A stretch of 64,000 nucleotides of DNA, from NCBI RefSeq assembly GCF_030812785.1, contig NZ_JAUSTJ010000001.1, positions 372,001-436,000 of the forward strand, read 5' to 3'. This document shows positions 57,032-64,000 of this stretch, one piece after another. The notes below the pieces were generated by a model. It ran no database searches. It saw only the letters and a program-made list of their open reading frames with translations, and was not told the origin of the DNA. Position numbers and translations under genes: made by a program. Position 1 is the first letter of the stretch, and every line of letters begins with the position of its first letter. The DNA is from Sphingomonas kyeonggiensis. Lineage in GTDB: Bacteria; Pseudomonadota; Alphaproteobacteria; Sphingomonadales; Sphingomonadaceae.

Positions 57032-58699
57032 TTACTTCCCCTGCGCGCGCCAGCGGCGGATCGTGCGCTCGAGGATCTGCTCCTCGCCGCCGGTGTCGCG
57101 CCACAGCTCGGAGAAGAGCGGATCGTCCGAAGCCGGCCGCTTGTTGTCGTCCAGATTGTCGAACAGCAGCCGGATCGGCGTGGCAACGCCTTCGCCCACC
57201 GCGATGCACTCGCGATTCCGAAGCGCCGGGATCGAATCGAGGAAGCCGCGCGCGCCTTCGGGCATCGCCGCCTTCACGAAGGCCTGGTCGCGCTCGTTGT
57301 TGAGGCGCATCGACAGGATGGTGCCGCACTGGGAGAGCACGCCCTCCGCGAGGTCCGACGGGCGCTGCGTGATCAGGCCCAGCGACACGCCGTATTTGCG
57401 GCCTTCCTTGGCGATCCGGCTGAGGATCCGGCCGACCGACGAACCATCGGCGTTGCGCTCGTTGGGGACGTAGCGGTGCGCCTCCTCGCAGACGAGCAGG
57501 ATCGGCCGCTTGCTCTCGCCGCGCGACCAGATCGCGAAGTCGAACACCATGCGCGACAGGACGGCCACGACCACCGAGGTGATTTCCGAAGGCACGCCCG
57601 ACACGTCGATGATCGAGATCGGCTTGCCGTCGCCCGGCAGGCGGAACACGCGCGACAGGAACTGCGCCATCGTGTCCGCCACCAGCATGCCGGAGAACAT
57701 GAAGGCGTAGCGCGGATCGCCCTTGATCTCGTCGATCTTCGAACGGATGCGCAGATAGGGCGCCGTGTCGGTCGACTTGTCCATCTTGCCCATTTCGAGC
57801 TGGAGGATCTGAGTCAGGTCCGACAGGAGATAGGGGATCGGCGCATCGACGGTGAGCTTGCCGATCTCGGCGGCCAGCCGGTTCTTCTGCTTGGCAGCGA
57901 GCACGCACTTGGCGAGGATGTCGGCATCCACCTGCCGGTCCGAGCCGGAGGTGGTGAGGAACACTTCGCAATGTTCCTCGAAGTTCATCAGCCAGTACGG
58001 CATCTGCAAATTGGTGACGTCGTACAGCGCGCCGGTGGTCTTGAACGCGCTGGCATATTCGCCGTGCGGATCGATCATCACGACATGGCCCTGCGGCGCC
58101 AGTTCGCAGATGCGGTGCAGGATCAGCGCCGCGGCAGTCGATTTACCCGTACCGGTCGAGCCGAGCAGCGCGAAATGCTTGCCGAGCATCGAATCGACAT
58201 AGAGTGCGGCGCGAATGTCCTTGGTCGGATAGACATTGCCGATCTCGATATGGGCGCGATCCTCGGCGGCGTAGATCTGCTTGAGGTCCGCGGTCGAGAC
58301 CGGGAAGACCGGTGCGCCCGGCGTCGGATAGCGCGTCACGCCGCGGCGGAACTTGTAGAGCTTGCCGGTCAGCCGCTCCTCATCGCCCTCACCGAGGAAG
58401 TCGATATAGGCGGCGATATGGTCGCCCTGGAGCTTGAGCGAGCGGACGTTCGCGATCAGCCAGGTCGCGCCGACGCGCACCTTCACCTGGCTGCCGACCT
58501 GGCCGGCATTGGCGACGGTGGGGTCCGCGTTTCCGGCGAGCGCGTTCAGCGCCTCCGGATCGATCAGCACCTGGCTCGACGAACCGGCGATCTCGAGCAC
58601 CGCGCCGATCGGCTCGACCGGCGTGCGCGAGGGCAGGCCCTCGTTCGTAGAAACCGACGCCGCGCCTTCAAACCCGCGCGCGCCAAATTGGCCGTCCAT
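57032..58699 (-). CDS. HerA-type ATPase / DUF87 translocase
   Basis: A 555-aa ATPase: N-terminal barrel-like domain (VLEIAGSSSQVLIDP), Walker A LLGSTGTGKSTAAALIL, Walker B ILLVCEEAHRYVP, and the arginine-finger region LGLITQRPSDLAEGVLSQCG. This is the HerA/FtsK superfamily, usually a DNA translocase paired with the NurA nuclease in archaea. No NurA-like gene is adjacent. Start at the ATG of MDGQFGARG. Confidence 0.9.
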   Translation of the reverse strand: MDGQFGARGFEGAASVSTNEGLPSRTPVEPIGAVLEIAGSSSQVLIDPEALNALAGNADPTVANAGQVGSQVKVRVGATWLIANVRSLKLQGDHIAAYIDFLGEGDEERLTGKLYKFRRGVTRYPTPGAPVFPVSTADLKQIYAAEDRAHIEIGNVYPTKDIRAALYVDSMLGKHFALLGSTGTGKSTAAALILHRICELAPQGHVVMIDPHGEYASAFKTTGALYDVTNLQMPYWLMNFEEHCEVFLTTSGSDRQVDADILAKCVLAAKQKNRLAAEIGKLTVDAPIPYLLSDLTQILQLEMGKMDKSTDTAPYLRIRSKIDEIKGDPRYAFMFSGMLVADTMAQFLSRVFRLPGDGKPISIIDVSGVPSEITSVVVAVLSRMVFDFAIWSRGESKRPILLVCEEAHRYVPNERNADGSSVGRILSRIAKEGRKYGVSLGLITQRPSDLAEGVLSQCGTILSMRLNNERDQAFVKAAMPEGARGFLDSIPALRNRECIAVGEGVATPIRLLFDNLDDNKRPASDDPLFSELWRDTGGEEQILERTIRRWRAQGK

Positions 58700-58768
58700 T
58701 CGGCTGCTCCCCGTTGACGCGCGCAATCTGCGCCAGGGAGGTAAATATTGGGTGAGTCCGCAAGGACT

Positions 58769-59530
58769 TCAGAAGCGCTTCCAGACCGCGCCTGCGCCCC
58801 AGCCGAACAGAATCGAGAGGGCCACGGCGACGATACCGTAGATCACCGAATAATGTTCTGCCGAATGGGCGACGAAGCGCTCGAAGCCCGATTTGCGGAT
58901 CTCGATCCCGCGCACCGCCGCGGCGAGCACCCGGCCGTCGCGAATCAGGAAGGTCTCGGCGGTGAACTTGCCGATCGGCACGCGCGCCGGAATCGCCAGC
59001 CGCGCGCGATAGAGCACGCCGTCGGTGATCTCCACTGCGCCGGGCGCCTGGTAATAGAGGCCGGTGCGGGCGCGCAGATCCTCCAGCCCCTTGTCGAAGC
59101 GCGCCTGCACTTCGGGCGCGGCGCCGGATGCGGGGGAGAGCTGCAGGCTGTCGACGCCAAGCTCGTAGATCGCGCGGGTACGCTCGTCGACGATTTGGTC
59201 GATCGGCCGCGACGAGGCGATCGCGTAGAAGCTGGGCGCCGAGCGATAGCGCATGCGCTGGGCGTTGACCCAGATGCCGGCCACCTTCTCCTTCTCGCGC
59301 ACCTGCACCGACTGGGTGGGGCCCTTCACCACCACGACGATGTCGGCCGGCTTCTCGCCTTGCCCGGGCGTGCGTCCGCCGGGATAGAGGATCGCGCCGA
59401 ACAGCAGCAGCTCGGCACCGGTGAACGAATAGGCGATCTCGATGTCGCGCTGCGAGACGTCGGGGACCAGCACCGGCTTGGCCTGGCCCATCAGCAGCGG
59501 AGCAAGTGCGAGGAGGAGCAATCTCCTCAC
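58769..59530 (-). CDS. TIGR02186 family membrane-anchored protein
   Basis: A 253-aa protein with a signal peptide (RRLLLLALAPLLMGQA), a beta-rich periplasmic domain (IEIAYSFTGAELLLFGAIL, VVVKGPTQSVQVREKEKVAG) and one C-terminal transmembrane helix (YGIVAVALSILFGWGAGAVW). TIGR02186 proteins accompany TauE/SafE permeases in alphaproteobacteria. It starts at GTG overlapping the permease stop (GTGA). Confidence 0.88.
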   Translation of the reverse strand: MRRLLLLALAPLLMGQAKPVLVPDVSQRDIEIAYSFTGAELLLFGAILYPGGRTPGQGEKPADIVVVVKGPTQSVQVREKEKVAGIWVNAQRMRYRSAPSFYAIASSRPIDQIVDERTRAIYELGVDSLQLSPASGAAPEVQARFDKGLEDLRARTGLYYQAPGAVEITDGVLYRARLAIPARVPIGKFTAETFLIRDGRVLAAAVRGIEIRKSGFERFVAHSAEHYSVIYGIVAVALSILFGWGAGAVWKRF

Positions 59531-60441
59531 AGCAATTCCACCGAATAGATTTCGTCGGGCTGCCAGGCGAGGCCGAGCAGCATGCGCACCGCGACGAGCA
59601 GCACGATCACCGCCAGGATGAAGCGCAGATATTCGGGCTTCACCGCCAGCGCGAAGCGCGCGCCCATCTGCGCGCCGACCACCGATCCGAGCAGCAGCAG
59701 CGCGGCGAGGACGATGTCGACCGCCTTGGTGGTCGTCGCGTGGACCATCGTGGCGGCGGCGGTGACGAACAGGATCTGGAACAGCGAGGTGCCGACCACC
59801 ACCTGCGTGCCCATGCCGAGCAGGTAGAGCATCGCCGGCACCAGGATGAAACCGCCGCCGACGCCGAGCAGCACGGTCAGGATGCCGGTGAAGAAGCCGA
59901 GCAGCAACGGTGCCAGCGGCGAGATGTAGAGTCCCGAGGAATAGAAGCGCCAGCGCAGGGGGAGCATCGCAACCAGCGGATGGTGGCGGCGCTTGCGCGG
60001 TCGCGGCGGGCGGGCGCCGCGCGTCACCCGGATCGCCTGGATCGATTCGTGCAGCATCAGCCCGCCGATCGAGCCGAGCATCAGCACATAGAGCACACCG
60101 ATCACCACATCGATCTGGCCGCTCTTCCGGAGCAGGGTGAACAGCCCCGCCCCGGCGATGCTGCCGATCACGCCCCCTACCACCAGCACCGCGCCCATGT
60201 GCAGGTCCACGCCGCCGCGGCGGAAATGGGCGAGCACGCCCGAGACGCTGGCGCCGGTCACCTGGCTCGCGGCCGATGCGGCGGCGACGGTCGGCGGGAT
60301 GCCGTAGAAGATCAGCAGCGGCGTGGTCAGGAACCCGCCGCCCACTCCGAACATGCCCGAGAGCAATCCCACGCCAAAGCCCAGCGCGACGATGACGAGC
60401 GCGTTGACCGACAGGTTGGCGATCGGAAGGTAGAGATCCAT
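59527..60441 (-). CDS. TauE/SafE family sulfite/anion exporter
   Basis: A 304-aa transporter with eight or so helices in two repeats. Each repeat carries the family motif: SGMFGVGGGFLTTPLLIFYG in the first, LLGVGGGFILVPAMLYLLG in the second. Start at the ATG of MDLYLPIANL. Coupled to the TIGR02186 gene. Likely exports sulfite or a small sulfonated acid. Confidence 0.93.
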   Translation of the reverse strand: MDLYLPIANLSVNALVIVALGFGVGLLSGMFGVGGGFLTTPLLIFYGIPPTVAAASAASQVTGASVSGVLAHFRRGGVDLHMGAVLVVGGVIGSIAGAGLFTLLRKSGQIDVVIGVLYVLMLGSIGGLMLHESIQAIRVTRGARPPRPRKRRHHPLVAMLPLRWRFYSSGLYISPLAPLLLGFFTGILTVLLGVGGGFILVPAMLYLLGMGTQVVVGTSLFQILFVTAAATMVHATTTKAVDIVLAALLLLGSVVGAQMGARFALAVKPEYLRFILAVIVLLVAVRMLLGLAWQPDEIYSVELL

Positions 60442-60766
60442 TGCGCCGCAGCGATACCGCGTTTGCGGTGCAGTGCAAAAGCCCATCTCCGGTCAGCCGG
60501 CGCCGCTCGCTTGCAATGTAGGATTTCGCCTGCCGGGCTCGCGCTGCCGGGCCTGGCGCCCGGCCGCTCTCTGTCTTGTTGGAAATATAGGATTCGTCGC
60601 GCGCAAGGATGTTGCGGGGATGCGGCGCGCCTGCGGGAAGCTGGTCAACTCAGGCGCCGGGAAAACCCGCTTCGGGCGTGTACTTCGTGTACTTTGGCGA
60701 GGCGCCGCGCGATGTGCTTGTTGGAAACGACCGGGGGGATCGGCACGCGCTGCATGCCGATCGTCC
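60442..60766. other. Intergenic region with dispersed repeats
   Basis: A 325-base gap before the M23 peptidase with no convincing gene. It holds family B repeat copy 3 (60508-60530), a diverged relative (GGAAATATAGGATTCGTCGC, near 60580) and family A repeat copy 2 (60657-60701). GTTGGAAA occurs twice, at about 60578 and 60720. Confidence 0.6.
60657..60701. repeat. Dispersed intergenic repeat, family A copy 2 (inverted)
   Basis: The reverse complement of this stretch matches 23738-23780 closely (CCAAAGTACACGAAGTACAC and GCGGGTTTTCC), with a few substitutions. It lies just after the end of the M23 peptidase gene. Confidence 0.7.
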
Positions 60767-62248
60767 TCAGTCCTCGGCGTCCTTCACCGCGCCGTGGCCG
60801 ACGGGCACCGAGAGCAGCCGGTTGAGCTGCGCCTTGAACTGGCCGAGGTCGCCGCCGGTGAGCTGCTGGGTCGAGGTGAACGACACCGAGCGCGGGTTCA
60901 CCGCCATGCCGTTGCGGTAGAGCTCATAGTGGAGGTGCGGGCCGGTCGACAGGCCAGTATTGCCGACCGCGCCGATCCGCTGGCCGCGGCGCACGGTCTC
61001 GCCGTTGCGCACATAGATGCGGCTGAGATGGCCATAGCCGGTGCCATAGCCATTGCCGTGCGTGACCTTGATGAAGTTGCCATAGCCGCTGCTGCGGCCG
61101 GCGAACTGGACGACGCCGTCGCTGGCGGCGAACACCGGCGAACCCCAGGGCGCGGCGATGTCGACGCCCTTGTGCATGCGGGTATAGCCGAGGATCGGGT
61201 GGCGGCGCATGCCGAAGCCCGAGGAGAAGCGGCCATTGGCCGGCATCGCCATCGCGCCGGTGCTGTTGCCCTTGCCGGCGCCGTCGAACCAGGTGGTCTT
61301 GCCGCCCTGCTCGAACGGGGCGAGCTGCATCTTGCTCGTGCAGCCGCTGACCCCGGCATACATCAGACTGCCGAGCTGCACTTCGCCGGTCTCGGCGCGC
61401 GCCTGGCCGACGATGATGTCGAACTTGCAGTCCGAGCCCAGCCGCGAGACCGGGGTGCGGGTGGCGAGCGTGCGGATATAGCTCTCGACCGCCTTGGCCG
61501 GGGCGCCGGCGGCGCGGGCCGAACGATAAAGCGACGAGCCGATCGTGCCCTGGATGCGCAGCGGCGTCCGGTCGATCGCGATCGGGATGACCTTGAGATC
61601 GAGGTTCGCGCCGACCCGGATGATCTCCATCTTCTTGTCGAAGGCGGCGCGCAGCTCGAGCTTCTCGAGCGGCCGCGGCTGCGACTTTTCGGGGCGGCGG
61701 CCGAGCACATAGTCGAGCATCGTGTTCGACTGGATGTCGGAAAGCGGCATCGCGCCGGCGATCAGCGAGCCGACCGTCTTCGCATCGGCCGCACCGATAC
61801 CCGAGCGGGTGAGCGCGGCGAGCAGTGCGCCGCCCGAGGCGAGCTTGGTCGAGCCTTCGAGGATCGGGCGCTCAGGCGTGTCGCTCAGCGGCGCGACCAG
61901 TTTCGTCGCGGCAAGGCGGGCGCCGGTGCCCGAGCCCATGCCGATCGGCTTGATCGCCTGGGCCTGGGTCGCCTCGAACTCGGCGCCGGAGACCGGTGCG
62001 GGAACGGTGCCGTAGATCGGGTTCTCGAAGCCCGGGGCGAGCAGCAAGGTGGCGGTGATCAGCCCGACACAGGTCGCGGCGCCGCGATACCAAGTCAAAG
62101 TGCCGATGCGCGAGCCGAGATCGGGGGCGAATTCGAAGTCGCCGAAGCGCTCGCTCAGCCTGGCAGAAAAACCACGTGCCGGAGCCTTGGCGCGCGCGGA
62201 TGCCGCACCGCCGGTCAGGCCCTCTCCATGGTCACTCCGCAAATACAA
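60767..62248 (-). CDS. M23 family peptidase (LytM-type endopeptidase)
   Basis: A 493-aa envelope protein. An N-terminal cytoplasmic part (YLRSDHGEGLTGGAASARAK) and one transmembrane helix (CVGLITATLLLAPGF) precede a long stalk. The LytM domain at the C-terminus has RRHPILGYTRMHKGVDIAAP and the HLHYELYRNG motif, so all four zinc/catalytic positions are present. It should cut or regulate peptidoglycan cross-links. I assign TTG 62248 as start because the sphingomonad family begins (M)YLRSDHG; GGGGGG lies upstream. Confidence 0.88.
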   Translation of the reverse strand: MYLRSDHGEGLTGGAASARAKAPARGFSARLSERFGDFEFAPDLGSRIGTLTWYRGAATCVGLITATLLLAPGFENPIYGTVPAPVSGAEFEATQAQAIKPIGMGSGTGARLAATKLVAPLSDTPERPILEGSTKLASGGALLAALTRSGIGAADAKTVGSLIAGAMPLSDIQSNTMLDYVLGRRPEKSQPRPLEKLELRAAFDKKMEIIRVGANLDLKVIPIAIDRTPLRIQGTIGSSLYRSARAAGAPAKAVESYIRTLATRTPVSRLGSDCKFDIIVGQARAETGEVQLGSLMYAGVSGCTSKMQLAPFEQGGKTTWFDGAGKGNSTGAMAMPANGRFSSGFGMRRHPILGYTRMHKGVDIAAPWGSPVFAASDGVVQFAGRSSGYGNFIKVTHGNGYGTGYGHLSRIYVRNGETVRRGQRIGAVGNTGLSTGPHLHYELYRNGMAVNPRSVSFTSTQQLTGGDLGQFKAQLNRLLSVPVGHGAVKDAED

Positions 62249-62501
62249 GGCGCAACGCCCCCCAAAAGGTCGTCGATGTCGTGCCGTAAACCCCCGGCTA
62301 CCGAGCAGATCACTGTGGAAGGCAGGACTTAAAGTCAAATTAAGCACCGTCTCTGGGGCCGACTCGTGCGGCGAGTTGTGGCGCCTCGCGGATGAAGCGA
62401 GGATTTCACCATATTCGGTAGTCTTTCCAACATGGTTAAGGCGAATCGCCAATCCGGGGGAGTTGCTTAAGGGGTGACTCGGAACGATCTTGGGAGTCGC
62501 A

Positions 62502-64000
62502 ATGAGTCGTTTCGCGCGTTCCGAGATCACCGCCGTGCTGGGCCCGACCAACACCGGCAAGACCCACCTGGCAGTGGAGCGGATGGCGGGTCATGCCAGC
62601 GGCATGATCGGCTTCCCGCTGCGGTTGCTGGCGCGCGAAGTCTATGATCGCGTCGTCAAGATGAAAGGCAGCGACGCCGAGGTCGCGCTGATCACCGGTG
62701 AGGAGAAGATCTGCCCGCCCAAGGCGCGCTGGTTCCTGTGCACCGCCGAATCGATGCCGCTGGAACGCGAGGTCGCGTTCGTCGGGCTGGACGAGGCGCA
62801 GCTCGGCGCCGATCCCGAGCGCGGCCATGTCTTCACCGACCGGCTGCTGCGCGCCCGTGGCCGCGAGGAGACGATGATCCTCGGCTCGGACTCGCTCAAA
62901 CCGATGCTCAAGGCGCTGGTGCCAGAAGCCGAGGTGATCGGCCGGCCGCGCTTCTCGACGCTCAGCTATGCCGGCGCGAAGAAGCTCTCCCGCCTGCCCA
63001 GGCGGAGTGCGATCGTCGCGTTCAGCGCCGAGGAAGTCTATGCCGTGGCCGAGGCATTGCGGCGCCTGCGCGGCGGCGCGGCGGTGGTGATGGGCGCGCT
63101 CAGCCCCCGCACCCGCAACGCCCAGGTCGCGATGTTCCAGGCGGGCGAGGTCGACTATCTCGTCGCCACCGATGCGATCGGCATGGGGCTCAACATGGAC
63201 GTCCACCATGTCGCCTTCGCCTCGCTCACCAAGTTCGACGGCCGCCGCCAGCGCCGCCTCACCGTCGCCGAGATGGCGCAGATCGCCGGCCGCGCCGGAC
63301 GGCATCAACGCGACGGCACCTTCGGCGCGCTGCACGAGGAAGGCCCAAGCGCCTTCACCCCCGAGGAGGTGCTGGCGATCGAGGCGCACCGGGTGCCGCC
63401 GCTCGAAAAGCTGTTCTGGCGCCAGGGCGAGCCCGACTTCGCCAGCGTCGAGGCGCTGATCGCCAGCCTCGAAGCGAAGCCCAGCAGCGAAGTGCTGCGC
63501 GCTGCGCCGGAGGCGGTCGATCTCGCGGTGCTCAAGCGGCTTTCGGAAGAGGATTGGGTGCGCCAGCGGGTGCGCTCGCCGGCGATGGTCAAGCGGCTCT
63601 GGGCCGCGTGCGGCCTGCCCGATTTCCGCAAATTGGGCGCCGAGCCGCACAGCCGCTTCGTCGGCCGGCTGTTTGGCCATCTCTCCGAAGGGCGCGGCCA
63701 TGTGCCGCACCAATGGTTCGCCGACGAGATCCAGCGGCTCGACAATATGGGCGGCGATGTCGAGACGCTGGCGGGGCGCATCGCGGCGGCGCGCAGCTGG
63801 GCCTATATCGCCCACCGTGCCGACTGGCTGGAGGACCCGATCCACTGGGCCGAGCGGACGCGCGCAGTGGAGGAGAAGCTTTCCGACGCGCTCCACGCCA
63901 GCCTCACCCAGCGCTTCGTCGACAAGCGCACCACCGTGCTGCTCCGCCAGATCGGCGCCGACGCCTCGAACCTGCCGGTCGAGATCGGGCCCGAGGGCGA
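62502..64000 (+). CDS. SUV3-type DEAD/DEAH helicase, 5' part (runs off the window)
   Basis: An open frame from the ATG (GGGAG 6 bases upstream) continues past the right edge; about 500 residues are visible. Motifs: Walker A LGPTNTGKTHLAVERM, DEAQ box FVGLDEAQLGADPERGH, motif III-like ILGSDSLKP, LVATDAIGMGLNMDVHHVAF and QIAGRAGRHQRDGTF. The order and the DEAQ spelling match mitochondrial SUV3-like helicases found in alphaproteobacteria. The C-terminus, often carrying an extra RNA-binding region, is not visible. Confidence 0.93.
   Translation, partial: MSRFARSEITAVLGPTNTGKTHLAVERMAGHASGMIGFPLRLLAREVYDRVVKMKGSDAEVALITGEEKICPPKARWFLCTAESMPLEREVAFVGLDEAQLGADPERGHVFTDRLLRARGREETMILGSDSLKPMLKALVPEAEVIGRPRFSTLSYAGAKKLSRLPRRSAIVAFSAEEVYAVAEALRRLRGGAAVVMGALSPRTRNAQVAMFQAGEVDYLVATDAIGMGLNMDVHHVAFASLTKFDGRRQRRLTVAEMAQIAGRAGRHQRDGTFGALHEEGPSAFTPEEVLAIEAHRVPPLEKLFWRQGEPDFASVEALIASLEAKPSSEVLRAAPEAVDLAVLKRLSEEDWVRQRVRSPAMVKRLWAACGLPDFRKLGAEPHSRFVGRLFGHLSEGRGHVPHQWFADEIQRLDNMGGDVETLAGRIAAARSWAYIAHRADWLEDPIHWAERTRAVEEKLSDALHASLTQRFVDKRTTVLLRQIGADASNLPVEIGPEG

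Overview
The window looks like chromosomal DNA of a Sphingomonas-type alphaproteobacterium. It is GC-rich overall. It carries a CcrM (GANTC) cell-cycle methylase, a split pntAa/pntAb/pntB transhydrogenase operon led by an aa3-type oxidase subunit IV gene, a ubiquinol-cytochrome c chaperone, an RcnB-like protein, a TIGR02186/TauE pair, and many overlapping ATGA/GTGA gene junctions.

The standout region is about 1.8-14.3 kb, which reads as a complete ribosomal peptide (RiPP) cluster. On the minus strand lie four tiny precursor genes of 42-50 codons. They are too short for ordinary ORF calling and share an acidic leader motif (D-L-x-L-E-E-L-D-x-x-E-x-P). Each has a Gly/Ala/Val/Ile-rich hydrophobic core, and every one ends in threonine. 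A CPBP intramembrane protease gene lies downstream of them. Divergently transcribed on the plus strand is a tightly coupled operon: Yip1-like membrane protein, HlyD/MacA adaptor, MacB-type ATPase and permease, a 662-aa protein that looks like a cluster-less radical-SAM/SPASM fold ending in a PqqD-like recognition domain, a SAM methyltransferase, an M50 intramembrane protease with its own PqqD-like N-terminus, a class III aminotransferase, a second Yip1-like protein and a short-chain dehydrogenase. Oxidation, transamination and methylation enzymes beside peptides ending in Thr is the logic of the daptides, in which the C-terminal Thr becomes a dimethylated 1,2-diaminopropane. Daptides were described from Actinobacteria; here an SDR would supply the oxidative decarboxylation. 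A tRNA-Val gene with its 3' end facing the cluster closes the region, and the precursor/first-Yip1 stretch is AT-rich, suggesting acquisition.

The rest is mostly core genome. 14.5-23.7 kb holds a winged-helix regulator, the pnt operon (interrupted by a small lipoprotein gene), a sigma-54 response regulator, an AlkD-like protein and a LytTR regulator. 23.9-33.7 kb holds folP, ccrM (with DnaA boxes and GANTC sites upstream), a radical SAM protein divergent from an orphan tail-fibre-like gene, rnhB, a thiD-glyoxalase fusion and glmM. 33.8-45.7 kb holds transporters, gor, pgi, the lepB-rnc-era operon with a large inverted repeat before era, a nitrilase-family protein without its catalytic cysteine, a DUF177 protein, the cytochrome chaperone and a BamE-like lipoprotein. 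45.8-64 kb holds an RcnB-like protein, pbpC with a giant alpha-2-macroglobulin, an NfrB/NfrA-like pair, a HerA-type ATPase, TIGR02186/TauE, an M23 peptidase and the start of a SUV3-type helicase. Several dispersed intergenic repeat families occur at 23.7-23.9, 25.6-25.7, 38.3 and 60.5-60.7 kb.
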